DNA from: Sulfonitrofixus sp039714575
Lineage (GTDB): Bacteria; Campylobacterota; Campylobacteria; Campylobacterales; Sulfurimonadaceae
Assembly (NCBI GenBank): GCA_039714575.1
Contig: JBDLJE010000011.1
Coordinates: forward strand, 1 to 42,568
Reading direction: 5' to 3'
Length of the DNA: 42,568 nt
The number at the start of each line of letters is the position of its first letter. Within the stretch, counting starts at the first letter, position 1. The position numbers were made by a program, and so were the translations under genes. Of the stretch, positions 15,068-23,736 are shown one piece after another. The notes below the pieces were generated by a model. It was not told where the DNA came from, did no database searches, and saw only the letters and a program-made list of their open reading frames with translations.

Positions 15068-18000
15068 GACATCTTCTCTTTTTGACAGTGATACTTACGC
15101 AGCTCTTCTCGGCGCAAGAGCCGGAGAAGGTGACGCTGCAGCTGCAGTGGTACCACCAGTTCCAGTTTGCGGGCTACTACATGGCGAAGGAGAAAGGCTT
15201 CTATGCAGAGGCAGGACTTGATGTTGAGATAAACGAGGTGAATGTTTCGACTGATATCGTAACAGACGTCCTGCAAAAAGAGGGCCGTTATGCTACCGGC
15301 AGAACATCGCTGATCATAGACAGGGCCAATGGAAAAAAAGTGGTCGCTCTTGCCGCGATCTTGCAAGCCTCCCCGATCGTGATCGTGACAAAAGAGCGTC
15401 CGGATATTCAGACAGTAGAAGACCTTGCCGGAAAACATGTCGATTCGCTGGGAAGTACGATCGACTCGGTCGTCATACGCGGTCTGCTGAATGCGAAAAG
15501 CATTAAAGTAGAAAGACCTTATCATGATCATGTAACATCAAGGCTGGAGAGCCTTATTGATGATCATGCCGATGCTATCGTGGTCTATAGTACGAACGAA
15601 ATATATCAGCTGACAGAGAGAGAGGTCAAATACAGGATGTTTCGTCCGAGGGATCACGGGTTTGATTTTTACAGCGATATTCTCTTTAGCAGCGAAAATG
15701 AAGTTAAAAACCATCCTAAACGTGCCGCCGGTTTTAAGTCGGCCTCGTTACGGGGCTGGGAGTATGCCTTTACCCACATTGACGAGACGGTCGAGCTGAT
15801 CTTAAACAAATACAACACGCAGCATAAGAGCCGTGAAGCCTTGGTCTATGAGGCCAATGCACTTAGAAAGCTGGCCTATTACCGGACAGACAAGGTCGGT
15901 AAAATAGATCGCAGCAAGATGCTTGAGATCTACGATGCCTATCAGAAGATCTCCCAGATCGGAGATGGGTTTGATGTGGATGACTTTGTATTTGAGGAAG
16001 GCCGCAGTAAGCAGCTTATATTGACAAGTGAAGAGCAGGCTTACCTACAGACTAAAAAAGAGATCACCCTTTGCGGGTTCTATGACTGGCTGCCTTTTAT
16101 GGAGTACAAGAACGAGCGGCCGGAAGGAATGATCGTAGATCATGCAAGAGCGTATGAGCAGATGATCGGTCTGCCATTACGATTTGTCAGGACAACAAGT
16201 TGGAATGAATGTATAGAGCGGACAAAAGAGAAAAAGATAGATGTTGCAGTGCCTGTGTTTACAGAGCTCAATCAACACGAACACCTTACTCCAACCAAAT
16301 CGTTTGAAAAAGATCATCTCGTCCTGATCACGAAGATTGAAGTGCCTTTTATATCGGACATTGGGAAGGCTAGCCCAAAAACTGCCTCCATACGAAACGG
16401 AAGCAGCAGTTTTGAACACTTTGTCCGATCGAGATATGAAAATATCTCTTTCGTATATGTTGAAAATATGCAAGAGGGGATGGATAATGTTATTTCAGGT
16501 AAAACGAACCTTTATATCGATGCTTTAATACCGACAAGCTTTTATATCAGCCGTTATTACCCCAACAGGTTAAAAGTAAACAGCCGTGTTCCGGGGGTAG
16601 AGTTGAATGGAGCCTTTGGTATCAGAAGTGATGAACCGATGCTGGCTTCGATTTTAAATAAAGCGATCGATACCCTTTCGCTTGAAAGAAAGAGGGAGAT
16701 CTATAACAGCTGGATCAGTGTTAAACATGAAAATGAGACGGATTATATGCTTATTTGGAAGATACTGTTAGGAGCCGGCGCTGTGGTGCTGGTGTTCGGC
16801 TATCGTCAGTATATTCTCAGAAGGGAACATAAAAAACTCCAGACTGCCTATCTGAAGATCCAGCAGCAACAGCTCAGACTCAGAGAGCAGCAAAATTTCC
16901 ACAAACTTATTTTTGACAATGCGACGGACGGCGTACTTATATTGGAACATGGCAGGTTTACGGACTGTAATCAGGCGATAGTGAAGATGTTGAAATATGA
17001 GAAAAAAGAGGAGCTCTTAGGCCTGCACCCGGCGCAGCTTTCACCAAAGTACCAGCCTGACGGCAGCTTGTCTGCTGACAAGACAGAAGAGATGATGGCG
17101 TTGGCCTATAAAAACGGCGGTCACCGTTTCGAATGGGTGCATACAAAAGCGACAGAGGAGGAGTTTTGGGTAGAGGTTGTATTGACACCGATCATCATAG
17201 ACAAAAAAAAGATCCTTCATGTTGTCTGGAGAGACATCTCCAAGCGGAAAAAACTTGAGTATGAAAATGTCGAGCTGAACAATACGCTGAAGACAAAGAT
17301 AGACACGGTGATCGCAGACCTCAAAAAGTCACAGGCACAGGCCAAGCTGGGATCATGGAAGCATGATCTGGTTAAAAACCAGTTGACGTGGAGTGATGAG
17401 ACCTATACGATCTTTGAACGTCAAAAAACCTCTGAGGTCGTAGAGTATGATGATTTTCTTGCGGCTATTCATCCTGATGATATCGAGCGTGTAAACACCG
17501 CCTATACAAAAAGTCTTGATATCCATGAAGCGTATGCGTTAAAATATAGACTTCTTATGCCTGACGGCAGGATAAAATATGTCAAGGAGCAGTGCGAAAC
17601 AAGCTTTGACGACAGCGGTGAAGCGTTGATATCGGTGGGGACGATCCAGGACATTACCGTCGAGCACTTGACGAATGAGAAGCTGCGTCATAAAGATGAG
17701 ATACTGTTCAAGCAGTCCCGTTTGGCCCTGATGGGAGAGATGCTCAGTATGATCGCCCACCAGTGGCGGCAGCCTCTGGCGGCTATCAGCGCAACCAGCG
17801 CAACGATAGAGCTAAAAGCAAACGGCAACAGACTCGACAATGAGACCGCAAAACAGAAAGCACGTGATATATCAAAGTTTTCGCAGCATCTAAGCAACAC
17901 CATAGAGGACTTCAGGTCATTTTTCAAACCCAACAGAGAGAAAGATGAGACGACGTATGATGCTCTTGTCGCATCGGCTCTGAGTATTATAGAAGTCTCT

Positions 18001-18387
18001 ATTGCGAACCGGAATATACAACTGCTCCAGGAGCTCAACTGCCACGAAACATTCAGCAGTTATCCAAACGAACTCAAGCAGGTGATCTTAAATCTTATTA
18101 AAAATGCAGAAGATGCCCTGCTTGAAAAAGCGGTAGAAGAGCCCTTTGTTAAGATAACGACCTATAAACAAGAGGAACAATATATACTGGAAGTCAGTGA
18201 TAATGCCGGAGGGATACCCGAAGAGATAATTGAGAGTATATTTGATCCTTACTTCTCAACCAAAAAAGCGAAAGACGGTACGGGGCTTGGGCTCTATATG
18301 AGTAAAACGATCATTGAAGAGCATTGCGGCGGCGAGCTGCATGCTTTAAACAGCAGTGAAGGTGCGGTCTTTAGAGTTATATTGTGA
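15064..18387 (+). CDS. Giant sensor kinase with two periplasmic binding domains
   Basis: This is a 1107-residue fusion. Domains in order: signal peptide (1-17); NMT1/THI5-like substrate-binding domain (about 22-300, starting LQLQWYHQFQFAGYY); an SBP_bac_3-type binding domain (about 320-555); one membrane span (563-582); a coiled coil; PAS (about 612-730); a second PAS of the PAS_3 type (about 755-870); the HQWRQPL box (H899); and an ATPase domain ending GLGLYMSKTIIEEHCGG. NMT1 domains normally bind thiamine-pyrimidine precursors or similar small molecules; SBP_bac_3 usually binds amino acids. The protein would therefore sense two nutrients outside the inner membrane. No transporter genes lie nearby. 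It overlaps the FIST-linked kinase by 4 bp. Confidence 0.93.
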   Translation: MRHLLFLTVILTQLFSAQEPEKVTLQLQWYHQFQFAGYYMAKEKGFYAEAGLDVEINEVNVSTDIVTDVLQKEGRYATGRTSLIIDRANGKKVVALAAILQASPIVIVTKERPDIQTVEDLAGKHVDSLGSTIDSVVIRGLLNAKSIKVERPYHDHVTSRLESLIDDHADAIVVYSTNEIYQLTEREVKYRMFRPRDHGFDFYSDILFSSENEVKNHPKRAAGFKSASLRGWEYAFTHIDETVELILNKYNTQHKSREALVYEANALRKLAYYRTDKVGKIDRSKMLEIYDAYQKISQIGDGFDVDDFVFEEGRSKQLILTSEEQAYLQTKKEITLCGFYDWLPFMEYKNERPEGMIVDHARAYEQMIGLPLRFVRTTSWNECIERTKEKKIDVAVPVFTELNQHEHLTPTKSFEKDHLVLITKIEVPFISDIGKASPKTASIRNGSSSFEHFVRSRYENISFVYVENMQEGMDNVISGKTNLYIDALIPTSFYISRYYPNRLKVNSRVPGVELNGAFGIRSDEPMLASILNKAIDTLSLERKREIYNSWISVKHENETDYMLIWKILLGAGAVVLVFGYRQYILRREHKKLQTAYLKIQQQQLRLREQQNFHKLIFDNATDGVLILEHGRFTDCNQAIVKMLKYEKKEELLGLHPAQLSPKYQPDGSLSADKTEEMMALAYKNGGHRFEWVHTKATEEEFWVEVVLTPIIIDKKKILHVVWRDISKRKKLEYENVELNNTLKTKIDTVIADLKKSQAQAKLGSWKHDLVKNQLTWSDETYTIFERQKTSEVVEYDDFLAAIHPDDIERVNTAYTKSLDIHEAYALKYRLLMPDGRIKYVKEQCETSFDDSGEALISVGTIQDITVEHLTNEKLRHKDEILFKQSRLALMGEMLSMIAHQWRQPLAAISATSATIELKANGNRLDNETAKQKARDISKFSQHLSNTIEDFRSFFKPNREKDETTYDALVASALSIIEVSIANRNIQLLQELNCHETFSSYPNELKQVILNLIKNAEDALLEKAVEEPFVKITTYKQEEQYILEVSDNAGGIPEEIIESIFDPYFSTKKAKDGTGLGLYMSKTIIEEHCGGELHALNSSEGAVFRVIL

Positions 18388-18493
18388 TTTAAACGGTATG
18401 TTCATAGCGGAACGTAGACGCAGTCAATAGCGATAAAAGCACTCTTTTTAAGCTCGTATTGAATAAAATACGTGATACAAAGGAAGGACATAG

Positions 18494-19822
18494 ATGGTCG
18501 ATTTTAAAACAGTCTATAATTACTCTAAAGACCTGAATGTCCTTTATGTCGAAGATAATGCAGAGGTGCGTGAAAGCACATCAGAGATGCTTGAAGTCTA
18601 CTTTTCATCGCTTGATATAGCCGAAGACGGGCTTGACGGCGTTGAAAAGTACAAAGCTTATTTTGCCGACAATGCGAATTACTATGATCTTGTCATCAGT
18701 GATATTGAGATGCCGCGTCTCAACGGTATAGAGCTGAGTGATGCGATACTGGAGATGAACCAGGACCAGATGATCCTGATATTTTCTGCCTACAGTGAAC
18801 CGGAATATCTTTTTGAACTGATCAACCTTGGTGTTTCAAGCTTTTTGAACAAACCTATAAAGGTCAACCAGCTAAACAGGTCCCTTCTTCGTGTGACCCG
18901 GGTCGTCTCAAACCGTAAAGCTGAGCTCGAACGACGTGAATATGAAAAAGAGGAGAGAGAGTTCCTGCAAAGCGTGATGGACCTGCAGGACAACTTTATC
19001 ATCATCACCGACGGCAGAGAGACCAAATCGGCCAACCAGTCGGTACTGGACTTTTTTGGTTTTGAAAGTCTGGATGAGTTCAAACAGGCGCACACCTGTA
19101 TATGCAATGCCTTTATCGAAGACAGTGAGCATTTTCATTTAGGGCTTTTGGACAAAGAGACCTTGTGGATAGAACATATCCTGAACAATGAGGAAAAAGA
19201 CTTTACCGTATTGATGCAAAATGCGGTGACGGGTGAGAATGAGTCGTTTAAAGTCTCTGTCAACTATTTCCGCAGTAAAAACCGATACATCGTCACCTTT
19301 TCAAATATCACCAACATGACGTTGATGAACAAAACGATCAAATACAAAGCAACCTATGACGCACTGACGGGTATATACAACCGTCAAAGCCTGTATGACC
19401 TTCTGGGGGAGTATTTCTCCCAAAAAGCAGAAGAGACGTCTCTGGTCTTGGTCATGTTCGATGTTGACCACTTTAAAATGATCAACGATACGCATGGACA
19501 CCTTAATGGTGATATCGTCCTGAAACAGCTGGTTTCGGTCATTAAAAACAACATTAGAGATGATGATGTTTTTGCCAGATGGGGAGGCGAGGAGTTTGTT
19601 CTTGTCTTTGAGAACTTAACATTGGAAAATGCCTTGAAAGTGTCAGAGAACCTGCGCCTGAGTGTTGAACAGAGCACATTCGAAGCGATCGGCAGTCTGA
19701 CCTGCAGTTTCGGCGTCACTGCTTACAGTGAAGGCGACACGATAGACAAGCTCATAAACAGGGCAGATATGGCGATGTATGAAGCTAAAAGAAGCGGTAG
19801 AAACAAGATCTGTCATGCTTAG
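18494..19822 (+). CDS. Response regulator diguanylate cyclase (REC-PAS-GGDEF)
   Basis: This 442-residue protein makes cyclic di-GMP from two GTP. It has a receiver (about 14-135; D70, K120), a PAS-like middle (about 155-280), and a GGDEF domain (about 283-442) with the active GGEEF (364-368) and an inhibitory I-site RDDD (355-358) exactly five residues before it. It therefore should be an active, product-inhibited enzyme. There is no EAL domain. AAGGAAGGA precedes the start, and a 106-bp gap separates it from the giant kinase. As the only enzymatic output in the island, it is the best candidate target of the four kinases that lack receivers. Confidence 0.95.
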   Translation: MVDFKTVYNYSKDLNVLYVEDNAEVRESTSEMLEVYFSSLDIAEDGLDGVEKYKAYFADNANYYDLVISDIEMPRLNGIELSDAILEMNQDQMILIFSAYSEPEYLFELINLGVSSFLNKPIKVNQLNRSLLRVTRVVSNRKAELERREYEKEEREFLQSVMDLQDNFIIITDGRETKSANQSVLDFFGFESLDEFKQAHTCICNAFIEDSEHFHLGLLDKETLWIEHILNNEEKDFTVLMQNAVTGENESFKVSVNYFRSKNRYIVTFSNITNMTLMNKTIKYKATYDALTGIYNRQSLYDLLGEYFSQKAEETSLVLVMFDVDHFKMINDTHGHLNGDIVLKQLVSVIKNNIRDDDVFARWGGEEFVLVFENLTLENALKVSENLRLSVEQSTFEAIGSLTCSFGVTAYSEGDTIDKLINRADMAMYEAKRSGRNKICHA

Positions 19823-19855
19823 TCTCGGCAGAACATATGACACTAAGGGTCTATA

Positions 19856-20059
19856 ATGGCGACGTGCAAAAACTGTGGTAAGCAGATGGAAGCTGATGCA
19901 GAGGTATGCCCTTATTGCGGCGCTAAGGTGACCAAGGGGTTTAACGCGACACCGTGGATCATGCTTGCGATAGTCATCTATGTGATTGCAGAGATCTTTG
20001 CCGGAAGAACTGTCGGGGTGGAGCCTAAGAGTGAGACCCCTGAAGAGATCGTAAAGTAA
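19856..20059 (+). CDS. Zinc-ribbon membrane-anchored small protein
   Basis: The 67-residue protein has an N-terminal zinc ribbon (C4, C7, C18, C21, in CKNC and CPYC) and one hydrophobic segment (about 33-49). It would be held in the inner membrane with the ribbon in the cytoplasm, if the basic residue pattern is followed. Such proteins are common and mostly uncharacterised. The stop and the next start share one base (TAATG), so it is coupled to the methyltransferase gene that follows. Confidence 0.75.
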   Translation: MATCKNCGKQMEADAEVCPYCGAKVTKGFNATPWIMLAIVIYVIAEIFAGRTVGVEPKSETPEEIVK

Positions 20060-20646
20060 TGTCGCAACACGACCAAAAAAAGTGGGACGAAAAGTACCGT
20101 AAAAAGAGTGAACTGCTGAGACCTCGTGAGGCGAGTGTGCACATTAAAAAATACGTAGAGAGGTCTGCAGGTGCAAAAGCGCTTGACCTTGCTTGCGGAG
20201 CCGGGCGAAACACCGTTTTTTTGGCAAAACAGGGGTATGAGGTCGATGCGCTAGACATCGCGGAGATCGCACTTGACGCACTGCGTCTGGAGGCTGGACG
20301 CGAGCAGGTCTCAGAGAGTGTCAATACGCAGCATCTAGACCTCGACAGCTATCTGCCGTCCCCTGAGCATTATGAACTCATCATTATGATGAACTTTCTT
20401 GACCGTGCTCTTATAAAGCGTGCGCAAGAGGGGTTGAAAAGAGAGGGGCTTTTTATAATTGAGACCTATATGGATGACCTGATTAATGAGAAGAGAGACT
20501 CAAATGCGAACAACCTTCTTAAAAAAGAGGAGCTGAAAATGCTTTTTGATGAGGGCTACGACGTACTTTTTTATGATGAATTCGAGAACGAGAGCCATGA
20601 ACGCTACCGTATGCAAAAACAGGTCATCGTTGTTCGGAAAAAATAG
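20059..20646 (+). CDS. TehB-like class I SAM methyltransferase
   Basis: The 195-residue protein has motif I LDLACGAGRNT (42-52), a following acidic residue (VDALDIAE) and the later block GLKREGLFIIETY. The WDEKYRKK start and the ACG-GRN form of motif I are typical of the TehB/SAM methyltransferase group first linked to tellurite tolerance, whose members act on small molecules such as chalcogens or thiols. The actual substrate here is unknown. It is coupled to the zinc-ribbon gene by a one-base overlap. Confidence 0.82.
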   Translation: MSQHDQKKWDEKYRKKSELLRPREASVHIKKYVERSAGAKALDLACGAGRNTVFLAKQGYEVDALDIAEIALDALRLEAGREQVSESVNTQHLDLDSYLPSPEHYELIIMMNFLDRALIKRAQEGLKREGLFIIETYMDDLINEKRDSNANNLLKKEELKMLFDEGYDVLFYDEFENESHERYRMQKQVIVVRKK

Positions 20647-20677
20647 ATATCTACTTTAAGCGATACCGGAAGAAAAC

Positions 20678-20693
20678 GGACTTTTTACAGTCC
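20678..20693 (-). terminator. Weak hairpin terminator after the lysine-rich gene
   Basis: GGACT and AGTCC pair around a 6-base loop; on the minus strand the stem is followed by GTTTTCTT. The stop codon of the -1 frame of the small gene (20685-20687) lies in the loop, so the hairpin fits as the end of that extended gene rather than of the shorter frame. Confidence 0.4.
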
Positions 20694-20872
20694 AGAATGC
20701 AGGTTATAAAGGTCGCGGTAGAGTTCAAGCTCCGTTAAGAGCTCTTCTTTCCCGCCTTCTCTTTTTTTGAGTAGTCCTTGATATTCTTTTTGATCTCCTG
20801 TTTCAACTCTTTTTTGAGAATCTTCTTGATCTGCTTTTTAGCGTACTTGTTTACTTTTTTCTTATCGATCAT
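20685..20872 (-). CDS. Small lysine-rich protein with frame change at an A7 run
   Basis: From ATG 20872, with AGAGGT upstream, the 0 frame codes for 45 residues, very rich in Lys (MIDKKKVNKYAKKQIKK...), to a stop at 20735. At TCA-AAA-AAA (T7 on the + strand, 20762-20768) a -1 step would leave the 0 frame after residue 37 and continue as REGGKEELLTELELYRDL with eight further residues to a stop at 20685, giving 62 residues. The -1 tail reads like a real amphipathic helix, and the hairpin terminator fits its stop. The A-AAA-AAA heptamer is a textbook slippery site. Options are programmed slippage by ribosome or RNA polymerase, a real frameshift mutation, or a sequencing error in the run. Function unknown. 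Confidence 0.6.
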
Positions 20873-20945
20873 GTTGTACCTCTTTTTTTAGTTTACAGGC
20901 TACTGCCTACTCTTAATAATAGAATGATTTTGCTTATTGACGGCT

Positions 20946-21554
20946 TTAGTAGACAAGCGGCACAAAACGAAAGCCGTAGAAATCTCTCTGTTCAAAGCGC
21001 TGCCCCTCTTTTTTGTAGATCACCGCGATCTCGTTTTGGATGGGGATGACCATGATGCCGCCGGGGTTTAACTGCTGTACAAGCTCAAAGGGGAGCTCTT
21101 CGGCAGCGGCGGAGACAAGGATCTTGTCGAAGGTCTGCCCCGGCAGGCCAAGTGCTTTTCCTGCCAGTTTCAAACGGGTGTTGGTGAAATTGTAGGTGTT
21201 GAGGTTGTTCTGTGCTAAAGTCAGAAGCTGTGGGATGCGTTCGAGCGCTGTGACCGAACCTGACTTGACGGCATTGGCAAGCAGTGCAGTCGTCCAGCCT
21301 GAACCGCAGCCGATGTCGAGGACCTTGTCCTCTTCTTTGAGCTCCAAAAGCTCCAGCATAAAGGCGACGGTAAAGGGTTGTGAGATGGTCTGACCTTCAC
21401 CGATAGAGAGAGGGTAGTCCTCATATGCCTGGTCATGAAAGCCAAAGGGGACAAAGTCTTTACGGTCGATGGTATTGAAGCTCTCGATGAGCAGCGGCGA
21501 AGAGAGAGTACCGCGTTCTTGCAGGTATAAAGAGAGTTCGTAGTGAGAGTTCAT
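20946..21554 (-). CDS. pcm: Protein-L-isoaspartate O-methyltransferase
   Basis: PCMT methylates isoaspartyl residues in damaged proteins so that they can be restored. The product has the family blocks: FVP..F...AYED.PL, the GEGQTISQPF substrate loop, motif I VLDIGCGSGWTTALLA, and the later LNPGGIMVIPI. Length is about 202 residues, as usual. I chose ATG 21554, preceded by GGAGG with 8-base spacing, over an in-frame ATG at 21569 that has no ribosome site. A -10 TATAAT lies just upstream. It stands alone. Confidence 0.92.
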   Translation of the reverse strand: MNSHYELSLYLQERGTLSSPLLIESFNTIDRKDFVPFGFHDQAYEDYPLSIGEGQTISQPFTVAFMLELLELKEEDKVLDIGCGSGWTTALLANAVKSGSVTALERIPQLLTLAQNNLNTYNFTNTRLKLAGKALGLPGQTFDKILVSAAAEELPFELVQQLNPGGIMVIPIQNEIAVIYKKEGQRFEQRDFYGFRFVPLVY

Positions 21555-21580
21555 ATCTTCTTCCTCCATGTTACTGCACT

Positions 21581-21607
21581 ATTATAACCTGCTTTGAGAG
21601 GTCTCAA
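21581..21607 (-). promoter_or_regulatory. pcm promoter
   Basis: On the minus strand TTGAGA (21607-21602), a short 15-bp spacer and TATAAT (21586-21581) precede pcm. The leader would be only about 20 bases, which fits the start at 21554. The rest of the gap up to 21843 shows no gene. Confidence 0.5.
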
Positions 21608-21843
21608 TATTGAACGGTGGTATGTTTGTGAAGATCAGAGAGCTAGAACAGCTGTTATTGTATATTTTTACGCAGTATTTTAAGCTCTTCGGCTTTTAGT
21701 GAGGTCAATGTTAATATGGAATAGCCGTTTCAGCATGATCTGACTCCGTAGAAATATTTATACTATTATAGTGAAGTGTTTAGGTGTTTGTGTTGTAGCG
21801 GAGGTTATTTAGAGGATGTGGGTTTAAAAGTGCGCTGTAGAGG

Positions 21844-21863
21844 ATACAGGCCGGAGCCTGTAT
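21844..21863 (-). terminator. 8-bp hairpin with TCCG tetraloop after the cold-shock gene
   Basis: ATACAGGC and GCCTGTAT pair perfectly. On the minus-strand transcript the loop is C(UCCG)G, one of the UNCG class of stable tetraloops. It lies 9 bases past the csp stop. No U run follows, so it may protect the mRNA 3' end rather than, or as well as, end transcription. Confidence 0.55.
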
Positions 21864-21872
21864 AGAGAAAGA

Positions 21873-22091
21873 TTACAGTGGAGTAACGTTTTCTGCTTGA
21901 GGGCCTTTTTGACCTTCACCAATTTCGAAAGTCACTTTTTGACCTTCAGCTAGAGAAACACGACCGTGTCCTGTGCTGTTAACTTGACGAAAGTGAACAA
22001 ATACATCTGCTCCGCCATTGTCTTGTTGGATAAATCCATAACCTTTTTCATCGTTGAACCATTTTACAGATCCGTTTTGTAATTCTGCCAT
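21873..22091 (-). CDS. cspA: Cold shock protein, CspA family
   Basis: The 72-residue protein is a single cold-shock domain that binds single-stranded RNA or DNA. RNP1 (KGYGFI, 16-21) and RNP2 (VFVHF, 30-34) are both intact. AAGGT lies upstream of the ATG. The mRNA leader from the predicted promoter is about 125 bases, in line with the long, temperature-responsive leaders of csp genes. The paralogue number cannot be told from this window, so the symbol is a family name. Confidence 0.93.
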   Translation of the reverse strand: MAELQNGSVKWFNDEKGYGFIQQDNGGADVFVHFRQVNSTGHGRVSLAEGQKVTFEIGEGQKGPQAENVTPL

Positions 22092-22223
22092 GACAGTACC
22101 TTTTATAGGGAAATTTACACTTCTTGCGAAGAGGAATCAAAATCGGGAGGAGTCTTCAGGTCTAGGCAGAAAATACTGTTTACACACTAAAGATGAACTC
22201 GAGCCTCATCTTACATCGGACGT

Positions 22224-22252
22224 ATTATAGCTATCTTTTTGCGATAAAACAA
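22224..22252 (-). promoter_or_regulatory. cspA promoter
   Basis: On the minus strand TTGTTT (22252-22247), 17 bp and TATAAT (22229-22224). Transcription would start near 22217 and give a leader of about 125 bases before the ATG at 22091. Confidence 0.65.
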
Positions 22253-22322
22253 ATGAAATATTAGATTTCGTGAATTTGTAGCCAAAATGTGACCATCCAG
22301 AGATGGTATGCGGGTGTGAAGA

Positions 22323-23042
22323 CTACTGTAAAAGCTTTATTACAGCGTCATTTTCGCTCTCGTCAGCGTACTCTTTGGCACTGTTACCCTCACTGTCTTT
22401 GAGTGCAGAGTCTGCACCTTTGTCCAGCAGGGATTTGACTAATTCGGCATTTCCGAGTTCAGCGGCAAGCATTAACGCGGTTATTCCCTCTTCATCTGCA
22501 GCATTTAAGTCTATCTTGGTGCCCATCAGCATCTCGGCAGTATCGGTATGTTCGCCCATGATCGCGGTATGGATCAGTGAACCGCCGCAAGGGGACTTGA
22601 CGTTGATGTCGGCACCAAGTCTCATAAGCTCCTTGACTGCGTCAGTGTGGCCGTTTTCAACAGCCCATGTCAATGCAAATTTGCCGTTTTTGGTCTTTGT
22701 GTTGGCATCGGCGCCATGTTTGACGATCAATGAGATGATCTCTGTATGGCCTTGGATAGAGGCATAGACCAGCGGACAGAAACCGGCATTGTCTTTAGCG
22801 CTGACATCAGCTCCCTTGCTGATAAGGATCGTAACGGCATCATTATGGCCCTCTTTGGCTGCCCACATCAATGCGGTTGCATTTTTGTATCTGGCATCGA
22901 TGTCTACTTTAGAGTCCAGCAGCTTGTTCAATGCAGCGGTATCGCCTTTTTTGGCAGCGTTAACCAGTGCTTCGTTCGCAAAAAGGCTAGTGAAAAGTGA
23001 AAGGATCATTACGGTAAATAAGGTTTTGGTCATTGTTATCAT
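22323..23042 (-). CDS. Secreted ankyrin-repeat protein
   Basis: The 239-residue protein has a signal peptide (about 1-22, cleavage near LFA-NEA), then about six ankyrin repeats of 33 residues, each with the ALMWAA..GH.D.V..L...GAD pattern. Ankyrin repeats bind other proteins; a periplasmic site is inferred from the signal peptide. AGGAAC precedes ATG 23042; a Met three residues later is possible. It stands next to a CI-like regulator on the same strand with a 64-bp gap. In other bacteria some periplasmic ankyrin proteins accompany catalases, but no such partner is seen here. Confidence 0.85.
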   Translation of the reverse strand: MITMTKTLFTVMILSLFTSLFANEALVNAAKKGDTAALNKLLDSKVDIDARYKNATALMWAAKEGHNDAVTILISKGADVSAKDNAGFCPLVYASIQGHTEIISLIVKHGADANTKTKNGKFALTWAVENGHTDAVKELMRLGADINVKSPCGGSLIHTAIMGEHTDTAEMLMGTKIDLNAADEEGITALMLAAELGNAELVKSLLDKGADSALKDSEGNSAKEYADESENDAVIKLLQ

Positions 23043-23106
23043 ATGTCGGTTCCTGAGTGGATTTTAAAATAATCAACTATTATATAGTTACTTTCATTAA
23101 TCTTGA

Positions 23107-23466
23107 TTATGACTTGATGATTTTTATATTTTTCTTTCTACAATCAAGGCTCCCGCTAAAGCCAAGGAGGTCAGTCAGCAAAATATAGGAACCTGTACCG
23201 TTCTCATCATAATACTTAATGCTCACAGGCTCTTTGATGAGATTGTTGACGGGTCTGTTAAAGAGAAGGGTGTTGGCATCGATATGGTGTAGAGCACAGA
23301 AGTCCAGTATGGCCTTGTAGGGTATGGCGTTTCGTCTCTTCATCGAGGCAAAGGTAGAGGGTGTGATGCCAAGGGCGATAGCGACATCTTTGTCATGGAT
23401 CTTGGTGTGATGCATCTGTGCAAGTATGGTCTTGAGTTTTGCGATAATAGTCAGAAAGTTATTCAT
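23107..23466 (-). CDS. CI-repressor-type helix-turn-helix protein
   Basis: The 119-residue protein has an N-terminal helix-turn-helix (about 25-60: DKDVAIALGITPSTFASMKRR) of the phage CI repressor type and a short C-terminal tail that lacks a peptidase domain. No phage genes are nearby. Similar short CI-like proteins occur widely in free-living Campylobacterota and are not well understood. Its targets are unknown; the ankyrin gene downstream is one candidate. Confidence 0.7.
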   Translation of the reverse strand: MNNFLTIIAKLKTILAQMHHTKIHDKDVAIALGITPSTFASMKRRNAIPYKAILDFCALHHIDANTLLFNRPVNNLIKEPVSIKYYDENGTGSYILLTDLLGFSGSLDCRKKNIKIIKS

Positions 23467-23736
23467 AGTGCAATGATAGATAAATAAATGCTGGCGCCCT
23501 GAAAGTATGGCAAGTTGCTATCTGAAGAGGAGCGTTTGCATGAGAAGCAGTCTGTAAGAGATCTGCTTTCATATAAGTGTTTATTATGAAGCTGAATATA
23601 GTATAACTCTAAGTTTATAAGTAAAACATATACTTTATCTTATGGTGTCAATATGGCACTTATTAAATATCTTTATATCTAGTTTGCAGTAGTCTGTAGC
23701 AGATATATTCGCTATCACTATTTTGGAGAGTTAACA

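Noticed and set aside
23107..23466. Prophage marker because of the CI-like repressor
   Set aside because: No other phage gene, integrase or attachment repeat is near, including beside the tRNA gene at 25244-25331.
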